Shown: in pieces, positions 22,688-33,190 of the stretch
Position numbering within the stretch: position 1 is the stretch's first letter
Layout: every line of letters begins with the position of its first letter
From: Byssothecium circinans
Lineage: Eukaryota > Ascomycota > Dothideomycetes > Pleosporales > Massarinaceae
Direction: 5' to 3'
Length of the DNA stretch: 64,000 nt
Assembly: GCA_010015675.1 (NCBI GenBank)
Contig: ML976995.1
Span: 186,001-250,000, forward strand
Position numbers and translations under genes: made by a program
The notes under the pieces: generated by a model
Database searches by the model: none
What the model was told of the DNA's origin: nothing
Seen by the model: the letters and a program-made list of their open reading frames with translations, nothing else

Positions 22688-23227
22688 TTATTTTCCCTGC
22701 CCTGACCCACCCTGGCTTCCGCGACCAGCCGCCGGACTGCCCTGACTCGATTGGCCTTGCCTCGCTCCCGACTGCGTATTCGCCATATAAAGATAGTACT
22801 GGCCCAGCGATTGCTGCATTACTCCCGAACCGGCATGTTGAAGAGATCCAGAAGAGTTGTAGGCGGAGTGGTCGGGGTATTGTTCTGTGGTTGTCTGAGT
22901 TTGGGATTGCTGAGGGTTCGAAGAGGGGGTGTTCGAACCTTGGCTGCTTTGACCTTGTTGAGTATTGTTGCTGTTGTTGGAACTCATGGCGATGAGGGAG
23001 GAGAGGAAGTCGGAAGAGGAGGGTTGGGATTGTGCTTGTGGTTGAGATTGTTGGAGTGGGTGATCTTGTTTGGGAGAAGGTTTCGGACTGTGGAGAGGGT
23101 CTTGTGAAGGGAGTGGAGCTACTTGAGTAGAAGAGTTGTCTGTATTCTGAAGATCGCTCTCCAACACGTCTTCCCTCATCCTTTTGTACGCCTCATGATC
23201 GTATCTTGATGATTTAGAGGAGGTCAT
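22688..23227 (-). CDS. Hypothetical Q/S-rich low-complexity protein
   Basis: An uninterrupted 179-residue frame from an ATG at 23227. The first 30 residues (KSSRYDHEAYKRMREDVLES) look charged and helical. The rest is Gln/Ser/Pro/Asn/Gly-rich and probably disordered, ending in GRGSQGGSGQGK. No domain, signal peptide or membrane segment is visible. Such compositions occur in transcription co-factors and RNA-granule proteins, but no function can be assigned. Coding status rests on frame length and a good start only. Confidence 0.55.
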   Translation of the reverse strand: MTSSKSSRYDHEAYKRMREDVLESDLQNTDNSSTQVAPLPSQDPLHSPKPSPKQDHPLQQSQPQAQSQPSSSDFLSSLIAMSSNNSNNTQQGQSSQGSNTPSSNPQQSQTQTTTEQYPDHSAYNSSGSLQHAGSGVMQQSLGQYYLYMANTQSGARQGQSSQGSPAAGRGSQGGSGQGK

Positions 23228-25284
23228 TGCTCGAGGCGGAGTCGTAAATGTTTCTTCGAAGAAGACACTGGTAGTTGAAACAGCGTGATTCTGATTTTCC
23301 AGGGCCTTAAATCCGATGTCATGAGTAAGAAATGAATAGCAAGCAAAACCTCAGTCACCCCTCAGCGATATATTGTCGCACACTCGTTCTCCAGTCCAGA
23401 TTAGGTTAAGCGAAAATCCTAGCGTAGGTGTCCGCCTTTGCTCAGCTGCTTGCTGATGACATCTCGACCACCTGGTCGGACCAAAAGCTTTCCTTGCTGG
23501 CCCGGAAACCTCCGATAGCATTTTCATGGTTAGGTCTTACCCTAGGCCACAACAATTGGATGGTGAGCCACATCCAAAGTCCCGGAGGCGCGGGAAACGA
23601 GTTGTGGCGCTGTGGCGCAAGCATGTGGCTAGTGCCTCTCACTGCCGTGGGCACACGGATAGAGGAAGATCCTTATAGTCCCAGCCTCGCGGCAGAGGTC
23701 AGATCCGTGCGAAAATTAGTTCGTCGTTAACCAGGGGCTGGTGTTTAGATTTCACAGAGATGGGCCACGGTGTTGATGTCTGCTGAAAAGTCACGGTCGA
23801 ATGTATATTTGACCGATGCTCAGCTGTTTAGGTACGGCTGAAAGTAAGGCTGATGGGAGGACAACCGGCTTTGAGAAGTTCCGCGCTCTCACTTCAACGA
23901 TGTCAACTAGACACACGTCTCGTGAAAGTTCACTTAACTAGTTTGACGTTGCCTCAACGTACATTCGAAAAATCAACAACCCTGACTACAAATTTGTTTT
24001 ACTTTTGAAGAGACGCCTACGTAGGGCTAAATTAAGCCCAAAAGAACTGGTTACTAGGCCCGATGTATGAGTGGATACCCATCTAAACATGTATCACTGA
24101 CTTGATATGTCAAAGTTGGGAGGCATCTGGCAACTGTCCATCGGCCGAATAGAACCGCCAATTTGGCGGAGTCGGAAAAAGTTCGAAAATGAAAGTGGAA
24201 TTTGATAGCTTCGATCAGGCAACTAGAATGACATCTTCCCCAGGATAATGCGCTTTGTCTTTTGCCTGAGCTCTAATAGAAGCTCATCAATGCGGTTCAA
24301 GTAGCGAGCAAACCTACTTACTGAGCCAGCATGATACTTGTTACCACAAGTACTATTTTCATCAGCATAGTTTGGAGTTGAAACCCGCTGACTGATAGAC
24401 TGACAATGAGGGTGTTCGTTTTTTAAAAGTCTGAAACCGGCCATCTTACCTGGTACTTAGTATAGAATTGATGCCAAAATAACAAAAATCTTTATCATCC
24501 TAGCTCTAAGTTTAATTACCCCAAAAGTGACTCTGGAAATCATGGAATAATAACTCATCAAATAACTAATCTTGAAGCTAAAACGAACTCATTTCAATAT
24601 ATAAGCAGCCAGATTCAAAAGCATAAGGCTTCCTTACATATATCCTACTATAATCTATTTCCCTTACCAATTCCGCAATCAATCATGTGATTATGAGCGC
24701 TGACCTAGGCATATTTCCTAGATATGCCAACGCTTGAATGTGAATACTAACCCATACTCTTTTCCTATATCAAGGTATCCATATCACCATCTGTAAGATT
24801 ATAAATCAGGAATCATTCTTGAGGCATTTAAGTCGTACCAGGTTCATAACACGAGATTCTAATCACCCGTAGTCTAGAATGGGTAAGAATACTCCTAAAG
24901 CAACGCATGGTGTTTGTTTAGATGTTGATTAGCAGAACAACCACTGTAGCGTATAGCGGTCGTTTAGACTTACCCGCCAAGATAAAATGTAAGGAGAAAT
25001 ATGTCGTAAAAACCACACGTATGCGCAGACGTGGGATTTTATAGGTTCTTATTCGCTAATATAGTGTATACAAAACTATCTATGATAAGTCGGATACCGC
25101 CTGCGGTTTCCGTGGTCACGCCTACACAGAGTACATCTGAATCTAAAACAGGATACGATTAAATGCCGTCAAGAAGCTCCACGCTCATTCGTGGGTCAGC
25201 GGGGCGGTCCGCCTGCCAATGATGCTCATCCGTGCCTTCTCGTATCATCACCCCTGATGTGGTTGTTCCTGTTCCTGTCTCCGC
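23228..25284. other. Gene-poor region, partly AT-rich
   Basis: About 2 kb without a supported gene. From roughly 23,930 to 25,130 the sequence becomes clearly AT-rich compared with its surroundings. It carries only a 73-residue minus-strand ORF (24223-24444) of no known family. It could be an old RIP-affected repeat, but I found no terminal repeats or transposase motifs. Confidence 0.45.
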
Positions 25285-25527
25285 TCACAGATCCGACAGG
25301 GCCTTCATGATAGCGAGCATGCACAGAGATACCACGGCCGGTTTGGCGATAGATCCTGCAACAGTACCTTGAGCAGTTCCTTGAGCAGTTCCTTGAGCAG
25401 TTCCTTGAGCAGTTCCTTGAGCGGTCCCTTGAGCAGTTCCTTGAGCGGCGCCTCGACCAGCGCCTCGACCACTTCCTCGACCAGTGCCTCGACCAGTGCC
25501 TTGACCATTTCCTCGAGTAGTAGACAT
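25285..25527 (-). CDS. Small tandem-repeat ORF (Gly/Thr/Ala/Gln repeats)
   Basis: An 80-residue frame from ATG 25527. It opens MSTTRGNGQGTGRGTGRG, then the four-residue units GTGR/GAGR pass into AQGT units repeated seven times or so. It ends in a hydrophobic stretch, PAVVSLCMLAIMKAL. The 12-bp DNA repeat that encodes it keeps the frame. The layout (repeats followed by a C-terminal hydrophobic tail) resembles small anchored surface proteins, but there is no clear signal peptide. No family recognised, so it may be non-coding repeat DNA. Confidence 0.35.
   Translation of the reverse strand: MSTTRGNGQGTGRGTGRGSGRGAGRGAAQGTAQGTAQGTAQGTAQGTAQGTAQGTVAGSIAKPAVVSLCMLAIMKALSDL
25365..25512. repeat. 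12-bp tandem repeat (CCTTGAGCAGTT family)
   Basis: About twelve head-to-tail 12-base units. The left half is nearly perfect (TTGAGCAGTTCC); the right half is a diverged set with CTCGACCAGTGC. Lies inside the small ORF at 25285-25527. Confidence 0.9.
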
Positions 25528-27849
25528 TGTAGTGCGATGTTGTAGCAAATATGACGTAGTAGCTAGTAGCTAGCAGAAGAAAATGTCGGTAGTATAACGT
25601 TCTTGTATCCGTTAGGCTGTTGTGGTAGTAGAGGAGTTGGAGTCGGAGTCGTTGTTGTCGGGAAGCAGAAGAGAATTACGAGCTGGCTTTTATACTAGAG
25701 GTGGCTAGATGCTTCATTGAATGCTACAGGATTGTCGAATGGAAGGGGGAAGCCTACGATTGACCTACTGAATTAGGGTCAGGTTGTAGTTTGCTAACGT
25801 GACATTCTGCGAGGATACGATCACATCAGAGTAAAGCGGTGAATACATTGAGAAGGATGGGAACTTCCTATCCAACAGTTTCGCACTTAACGATGTGAAG
25901 ATAGCCTTCAAATTCAAGGGCAAGTGAGAGCAATGTGTTGTAATGTGAACCTTTGCCTGATCGTTGAAAGGAGCAATCGCTTTGGGGGAAGATGAGTCTC
26001 TGTCTATGAAGGCAGATTGAAGTTTCAAAGGGGAAAAGAGAACCAGCCACTATTGAAGGATAAGAAATAGGAAGAGGGAAAGAACGCAGCGTCCTCCAGG
26101 CTCACATGACGATGTCATGAATCTGTCTTTGAAGGCCAAGAACAACCAAAGGTTTTGGTACCGTCGATACTCAACCATAGTCCATCTAGGGGTGCCAAAA
26201 GGTTGATCAAAGTTCGAGCAGGAGCCTGCGCTAGTCAATGTTCCGTAGCCATGTCCGATGCCGAGCTCGACTGCGGAAATAAAACGATAACAAAGTGAGC
26301 TTCCGAGCATGGAAGAAAGATATCGAGCAAGAAAGGCATGGTTCTCACTGTCTGTCACGATGTGTTACATATGGGGAATTGTGGTTGTCTGGAGATTGAG
26401 GGCTAGAAAGAAAGGGAGCCTGTTGTGGAGTGTCGGGTAGAGAAAGCTTGCTTACGATTGTGCTTCGGATAATTGTCGTAGGCTCGGTCATATCACAATA
26501 TGAGTGTGACTGTCACGATACTGTTCGAAAATAGATCACAGCACATGTAAGTGAGTGCAGGCTGACCTCATGCGAGCAGTGAACGACTGTGGCACAGTGA
26601 GCGAAAAGTCGACGAAGGCCAACGCTAGGTGGATTCCTGTTTCCTGAGCGATCTTTTTTCTGACTGTGTCATCTCCATTCGTCGGAAGAGCGTACAACAC
26701 TTAATCACCGGTGGCTCATGACTTGTTGTTGGCCCCGTGCTTACGACTAGCTCGGCGGCACAGTGGCGAGAAACTCACGATGCACCATGGAAATATGTGC
26801 GACGTCGTCAGCAATGACAGCACGCGTCTGGCGAGCCTTGGTATGAGGTCCGTCCACTTGCTGTGGTTGAGATTCGACTCAGGTGTCAGTTGATGAGTAT
26901 GTTCCAGCTGCGGCGATGGGGATGGTTGGGCGTATTTCTCATGGCGAAGCTCCATGTAGCACCGGCAAAGTGCCGCACAAGACCTAAAATTGTACAGGAA
27001 GCGGCGTGGAAGCGGCATATGCGGCAAAGCATTTTGAAGATCATAGACGCATTGCCGTGTTGGTGCAGTCAATGCCAGGGTGCGAGAAGCGAACAAAGAC
27101 CCCAACGAGTCGAGGACAGCGCGTCAGGACGACGGATTTGCGTCCACTGGACAACAGCGTACGAAATGTGTTTCAGGATAGATTGCGAGAGACAGTCGCG
27201 TAAGATTTTGGAGCCGTTAAGAGATGTGATCGCTCGGCCATTTCTCCCCTGTGACCTCATAGGACTGGGGGGTACCTCAATGCAGGGACGACTCAGCATT
27301 CCACAGCAAAACCGTTGGTGCCCTTGGCGTTCTTAGACATCAGTCCATACCAAACCACGCCAAACACTGTGCTCCATGCGTTCGCTGCTGGAACACAAGC
27401 CACCAGCCAACGGGGTGGTGACTGAGGCACCAGTCACCATGTGCCATGTGCGACGGCGGTAGGCCGGCCAGAGAGTGCGGCGCGCAACCGTTACAAAGTT
27501 GAAAGATGACAACACCGCCCGCTAGGTTAGGCCAGCGTTAAGGCATTGATCGTCCTCGCTCGGGATTTGTCTGACCAAGATGAAGATCTTCAGCCGCTGC
27601 CACAGTTGAAAACCTTCGAAGTTCGCTGCTCCCACACATCTTTCGCCGCACACATCCGAGAAACGCGTCTTGCAACAGGTCACGTTCCTGCCCCCCGCCT
27701 CACTCCGAGGTACTGCCACGGTACTTCACCATCCATGGCACAAAGATACATCGCAACAACAATCATTTAGCTCCTCGACTGCGGCGATACGGAGACGGAT
27801 TGTTGTTATCTCTCTCGTTTTGCTTTTCTTTTCTTTCCCACGCTCCTTC
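25528..27849. other. Gene-poor region before the glycosyltransferase gene
   Basis: 2.3 kb without a gene I can support. Several 60-130-residue frames exist on the minus strand (25765-26358, 26716-27105), but none starts with ATG in a convincing position or matches a family. The final 200 bases are pyrimidine-rich, as in a promoter. Confidence 0.45.
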
Positions 27850-29363
27850 ATGCCCGCTATGCCTCACCGAACGTTCCTTTGCCGACTCATCTTCGCCGCC
27901 ATATTCTCTGTCTCTGTCATCAACGTCTTCTCCGGCTCCAGCTCACCCTCATTCTTCCTTCGCTATTCAAAGCCTGCCGCGCTCGCTCACGACAATCAAC
28001 TTGCATGTCCACAGTCCGACATTGCCGATGACGTCTTGGTAGTACTACGCACAGGGGCGACCGAGTCGCAGCAAAAAGTGCCAGTCCATTTCAGAACTAC
28101 TCTACGATGCGTTCCCAACTTCCTCATCGTCTCGGACCTAGATGAGGAGATTGAGGGCCACCTTGTGCACGATGTTCTCGGGGGCGTCACGGCGGATCGC
28201 AAGCAGCAGCACGAGGACTTCAAACTGTATCACCAACTGCAAAAGCAAGGAAGGAAAGGCATCGACAGCCAGCAGGTGCTCACCTCCCAATCCGGATCAA
28301 CCAAAGGCGACTATCTCAACACCGAAAACGACGGCTGGAAACTCGACAAATGGAAATTCCTCCCCATGGTCGACGAAGCCTACAAGAGAGCCCCGGCGGC
28401 GAAATGGTTCGTCTTCATCGAAACAGACACCTACCTTGGCTGGAACAACCTCCTCGAGTACCTGAGCCATTTCGACCCTACCAAGCCCTACTACATCGGC
28501 AAGCATCTGTACATCAACGACATTGAGTTTGGATACGGCGGCGCAGGCTTCGTGCTATCCAACCCGGCGATGCGAAAAGTGACAGAGCAGCGCTCCGTCC
28601 GCATCCGGGATTACGAAGACTTCACCGCGACGCACTGGGTAGGCGACTGCGCTCTCGGCAAAGTGCTAGAAGACGCCAAAGTGCCACTTCATCGCGCGTT
28701 CCCGCACTTCCAAGGCGACTCGCCTGCCACCATGGACCCCGCAACCAACAAGATTGACCGAAACGCTTGGTGTTTTCCCGTAATTACGTACCACCACGTT
28801 TCACCGACCGAGATCGAGGACCTGTGGCGGTTTGAGCAGGCATGGTTCACAAAGGTAAGTTGGACCGAGGACAGGTGTCCCACTAGCGGAACACCATCGC
28901 ACCAGAGATTTGAAACCTTAGATGTGCTGACATATACCCCCCTCTTATACAGCACGACATCTTGCTTCGCCACCGCGATATCTTCAAGTCCTACGTCTAC
29001 CCCAAAATCGGTGCGGCCGTCGCTAATTGGGACAATATGTCGGCCGATAACGAGTACAATGCGCACGACCACAGCGGTTCCGCCGACCCGTTTGAGAGCA
29101 ATGCGTGGAAGAGCTTTCAGCACTGCCGTGATACGTGCGAGAGCAAAAAGGACTGCGTGCAGTTCTCGTACGAGGCGGGGAGTTGCAGTATTTCGAATTC
29201 GTTCCATCTGGGGTATGCCAAGGCGAATGAGAGGGTGACGTCGGGGTGGTTGACGGATCGCGTCGATGACTTGTTCTTGGGTCTGGAGGGGAAGTGCGGG
29301 GTTAAGGATTGGTTTGCGCCTGTGGAGATTAAGTCTTCACTTCAGAGGAGACGGCGGAGATGA
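27850..29363 (+). CDS. GT31-like type II membrane glycosyltransferase
   Basis: Fungal glycosyltransferase family 31 (Fringe/beta-1,3-galactosyltransferase-like) protein, 471 residues. Exons 27850-28854 and 28953-29363, intron 98 nt. The ATG at 27850 precedes CRLIFAAIFSVSVINVFSG, a signal anchor for the Golgi. The catalytic region has WFVFIETDTYLGWNNL near residue 188, where ETDTY is the DXD-like metal site. GYGGAGFVLSNPAM and WVGDCALGKVL follow, as in the family. The second exon carries a Cys-rich tail (CRDTCESKKDCVQFSYEAGSC) resembling a PAN/apple-type module and ends in a run of arginines. Probable role in protein or lipid O-glycan extension; sugar and acceptor are not known. Confidence 0.87.
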
Positions 29364-30191
29364 CGAACGCCCGCTTAGAGACAGCATATACCCTTGAGGG
29401 GAGTGAGGATACCGAGCGCGAGCGCGGGGTGAGTTCAACTCACGACGGAGGCATTTTCTTTGGCGTTTTCGTTTTCCGGGCGGATCCGGATCGATCGATC
29501 TTTCTTTCTTTCTCTCTTTTCGTCTCTTTTCTCAGGACTCATTGGAGCGTTCGAGCTTGCATTTACATTTAGAAACGATACCCCACCTCAGCAAAGCCAG
29601 ATGGCGCCTCAGAAGCGCAGCACTCGCTAGATTATACCAAGGACTCGCATCAGAGTAATGTAGGCACAGGCCCTAGTGTCATGATAGGAGATACCCACCT
29701 CAGAGAAGGCAGGACTCGAGAATCCAAGAAGTTAAAGTCAGAGTTCAAGTTCCAAGTTAACCATTTCGTTGTCCAACATGACTTGATACGTTAGCACAAA
29801 CTTTCCTTTGCTGTACTTCTGTGTTATTTCATGCCACTGCCTCAGATATAGGAGAAGTCAAAAATATGAGGAGGGGCAAATTCAAGCAATCCCAGCGAAC
29901 GCCTCTCCCGCCCAATCCCGCACCAACTGACCCACACCAGCCCCATACCACCGTCTCACATAGGTATCCTCCTCGGAGCCCCAAACAACCCAACATCCAA
30001 CATCCAACATCCAAAACGCCATCGTAAACGAAAATACCGTCGTGAAAAAAGCCCCACCATGCAGCACCAAAAAAGGACCCACGAGCTTGATACAATCCAC
30101 CCAAACACTCTCTCACGCCTTCCCCACTGCACCAAACGCACTCCCACCCGCATCCATATCCTCATCTCTACCACCACCCCTTATCCCACCC
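29364..30191. other. Gap between convergent genes
   Basis: 828 bases with a TTTC-type simple repeat near 29,500-29,530 and a C/A-rich stretch near 29,880-30,200. No supported gene. Confidence 0.5.
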
Positions 30192-31523
30192 TTACTCTTC
30201 CCTTCTTTCCCTAGTTTTCATTGTTGAATGATGCCTGCCTGATCCATGGACGACTATTTCTTTCGCCGACGGCAAAGAAGAAGAAGAAGCAGCAACAACT
30301 ACCTTAGAAGCCTTCGCAGCCCTCACCGGTGCGCTCGAAGGCGCAGACTCAGAGCCATCGTAGACGCCCTGGAGTTTAGCAGCGTCGTTGACGTAGGCTT
30401 CTTCGTCTTTTAGATAGTGGTAGTTTAGGTCTGCCGAGGAAGCGCTCATGGAAGAGCTGGAGGGCGAGTGGAAGTGGGAGGTTTGCCTGACGTCCGAGTC
30501 CGAGGGGAGTGAATGGTGAGAGATGGGGTTGTGTTTGGAGAAGTTGTGGGAGTTTGGTTTGGCTGGGTCGGGAGGAGGTGCTGGTGCTGGTGCGTGGTTG
30601 TTTCCGAGCGGTGGTGGTGATGATGCTGCATGTGAGATTTTTTTCAACTTCTTCTTTCCCCCCGTAGCACCAACACCAGCAACAGGACTGGGACTCGCCA
30701 CCACGATTTTGACCTTCTTCGACTTCGACGCCTTGGGTGTCGGCGACGCAGGGCTCGGATTCGCATTCCCGGTTCCCAACCAACCACCCAACTCACTTTC
30801 TTTCTTCTGCGTCTGCATCTTCGTTTCCAAGTCGTTATCTACGTCCATGTCCATGTCCATGTCTTTCTTTCCGCCGATCCATTTCCCTCCTTCATCCATG
30901 CCAAGATCAAGGTCAAGATCGAGGTTACCGTGAGGCTCTTCCACCACACCCTCACTCCCAGCGAAACCCTCAGCCTCAGTAAACCCACCGATTAGATCTC
31001 CCACCCCGAAGTCTTCTTCCACCATTTCCTGCTCATCTTCTTCGCTTGATGTCTCCATCGTCGCGTCCTCCTCTTTATCCTTCTTCGTATCTTTCCATCT
31101 GGGGAAGTCAGGCTCAAGATCAAGGTTACCGTGAGGTTCTTCCACTACACCCTCATCAAACCCGTCACCAAATTCTTCTTCCACCGTTTCCTGCTCATCT
31201 CCGCTCTGTCTAAATACGTCCGTCTCCCCCCCTTCTTTACTGGCCTTCACCTCTTTCCATCCTGGGGGTAACACAGATCCCCCTCCACGTTCCTCGCTGC
31301 CGTGAAACCCAACTCGCGAGACGCATCCGTACTTTGCGCATCTCAGCTCGTTGAGCACGGCGATGGCCAGGGTACCGCAGAGGATGAGCATGATGACGCG
31401 CATCTTCATTCTCGCGCGGAAGGATAGACGACCGGGGGAGAGACGGCGGGTGAAGGGGTTTTTCATGCGTTGGAGGGGAGATGGAGGGGGTGTGAGTTTT
31501 TCGCGGGCGGTGGAAGGTGACAT
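30192..31523 (-). CDS. Hypothetical acidic single-pass membrane protein
   Basis: 443 residues from the first in-frame ATG, at 31523. The frame is open for 67 codons further upstream without an ATG, so an upstream spliced exon is possible. A basic N-terminal segment (RRLSPGRLSFRARMKMR) leads into a membrane helix, VIMLILCGTLAIAVL, suggesting type II orientation. The long remainder is very acidic, then Lys/Pro/Ser-rich, and probably disordered. It contains an internal duplication: EGVVEEPHGNLDL occurs twice. A DMDMDMDVD run is encoded by a CATGTC repeat. No known domain; function unknown. Confidence 0.6.
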   Translation of the reverse strand: MSPSTAREKLTPPPSPLQRMKNPFTRRLSPGRLSFRARMKMRVIMLILCGTLAIAVLNELRCAKYGCVSRVGFHGSEERGGGSVLPPGWKEVKASKEGGETDVFRQSGDEQETVEEEFGDGFDEGVVEEPHGNLDLEPDFPRWKDTKKDKEEDATMETSSEEDEQEMVEEDFGVGDLIGGFTEAEGFAGSEGVVEEPHGNLDLDLDLGMDEGGKWIGGKKDMDMDMDVDNDLETKMQTQKKESELGGWLGTGNANPSPASPTPKASKSKKVKIVVASPSPVAGVGATGGKKKLKKISHAASSPPPLGNNHAPAPAPPPDPAKPNSHNFSKHNPISHHSLPSDSDVRQTSHFHSPSSSSMSASSADLNYHYLKDEEAYVNDAAKLQGVYDGSESAPSSAPVRAAKASKVVVAASSSSLPSAKEIVVHGSGRHHSTMKTRERREE

Positions 31524-33190
31524 TGCGGAGGTGATGGTGGAGGTGGGTTGAGTGGAATTCGTGTGTGGTGGAGGCGTATCTGTTGGTGTTTGTGGTACTT
31601 GTTCAAGCTGTGCTTCGGATGAATCTTTCTTCTCACCTCCGTTTGGTTTGCCGTTGCGCTCTTTAGATGACGGGATGCGCTTCGTTTTCAGTAGTAGATT
31701 TCTCTGCACAAATACCCTCTGCAAAGCGAGACGTTGGCGGAGGAAGTGCCGACGATGATGGGGGTTCCAATATCGAGAGGAATGGTGTCTGTAGCCGTGA
31801 CCGACAGTCTGATGGGAGGTGAGAGAAGTCCAGCGTAGTTATTCCGTCAAGTGAAGTCTCAAATTGAACACAAAGGGACGATATAGCTCCAGCGTTCCAC
31901 CTGCTGAGAATTCGGGCACCGGCCTTCCTTGCGCTCTTCGTGTCGTGTGCGTCAATCCAACCCTACAATGCCCCTAGAATTCCGACTACTCTTTCTTCAC
32001 CTTCCTCGTATCAATGCAGCCATTCAACACCAGGCCGCCTTCTCGTTCCGATTCTATTGCGTTTTGATAACTCTTCTTCTGTACTCGACACAGCCTAGCC
32101 TCATATGCTCAGAGAGGACCGAACTATAGTAACGCGATTTTTCAGACTCCAGGCACAAGAACAGCTCAGAAAACAGTCGGGCGGTCAAAAAGTCGTTGGA
32201 CAGAAGGGTTAAGAGTTGGCGCGACGCCCAAAAGGTATTCCCTCACGTCAACCAAGGGATGCGATGGGTTATTCCCACTGTCCCGCCCGGTAATCCACGC
32301 GATAATTCACCAAGTAGACATACACCAAGCAACAACCCTACACCACCCCAAATGCTATACCGCGTTGCTACCTCGACGTAAATTTAATCTTCCTCGTGGG
32401 CTTATTCCAGGGGGGCGCTGTCTGAGTTGATGGAGGGAGGTTGGCGAAAGGAAGAGCAAGACGCTGGAGCTGGCTGCAATGAACCGTTGGAGGCATGTAT
32501 GAGCAGAGACAGGGTGGGTGTACAAAATGTGCGAGCGTGGCAATGACATGCCATATTGTATTGATATCTAGAGCAAGGGAAAGTAGGCGTTGGTGCGTTC
32601 CTCCTTCGCGTCAGCGTCTGGCCGGAATGCAAGGCAGGCAAGTGGTGCCGTGTCGTCGGGATGTGCTACAATACCAGGGCCGACCTCCAATCAAGGTTCC
32701 GACCTCTCATCGCAATCCCAAATGCAAAAGTGAAGGGAGCTGGGAGCGAAAAAGTAAATATATCCATATAATTACAATGGTCGGCATATATGCACTATTA
32801 CTCAAATTAAAGAAGGAAAAGTAAGTTGCAGTAAGTGGGTGAGAGAAAGACCTGGTATAAAAAGGGAAAGAAAGCACAAAATGCGAGCTCGAACCTCCCA
32901 CCTCATGCTAGATCCGTTCATCAACGTGCAGATCGTGAAAAGAGAGAAGGAAAGGGGAAACATCAACCACCAAACCCCTCCATCAATATCATAATGTGGA
33001 TAAAGTATGCAAGAAGTGAACGCGCGCTGTGTGTCTCCGAGAGATCTGAGGGAAGGCCAGAAGTCCTAGTAGAGCCGCCGTCTAGCTACCGCACGATGAG
33101 CGGATTATAAATATATGCGTAAGTACCTTATGGGGATAAATATACTGTGAAGGGTAGACGGATCCGTTGGGAGTGATAAGAATAACGTGT
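31524..33190. other. Intergenic region between two minus-strand genes
   Basis: 1.67 kb that must hold the promoter of the acidic membrane protein and the 3' end of the Boi-type gene. Small ORFs only, none supportable. Confidence 0.5.

Noticed and set aside
24223..24444. 73-residue minus-strand ORF with a true ATG
   Set aside because: Short, isolated in AT-rich DNA, with no recognisable domain.
25765..26358. Pair of minus-strand ORFs that might be exons of one gene
   Set aside because: Neither begins with ATG, no clean junction joins them, and no domain is recognised.
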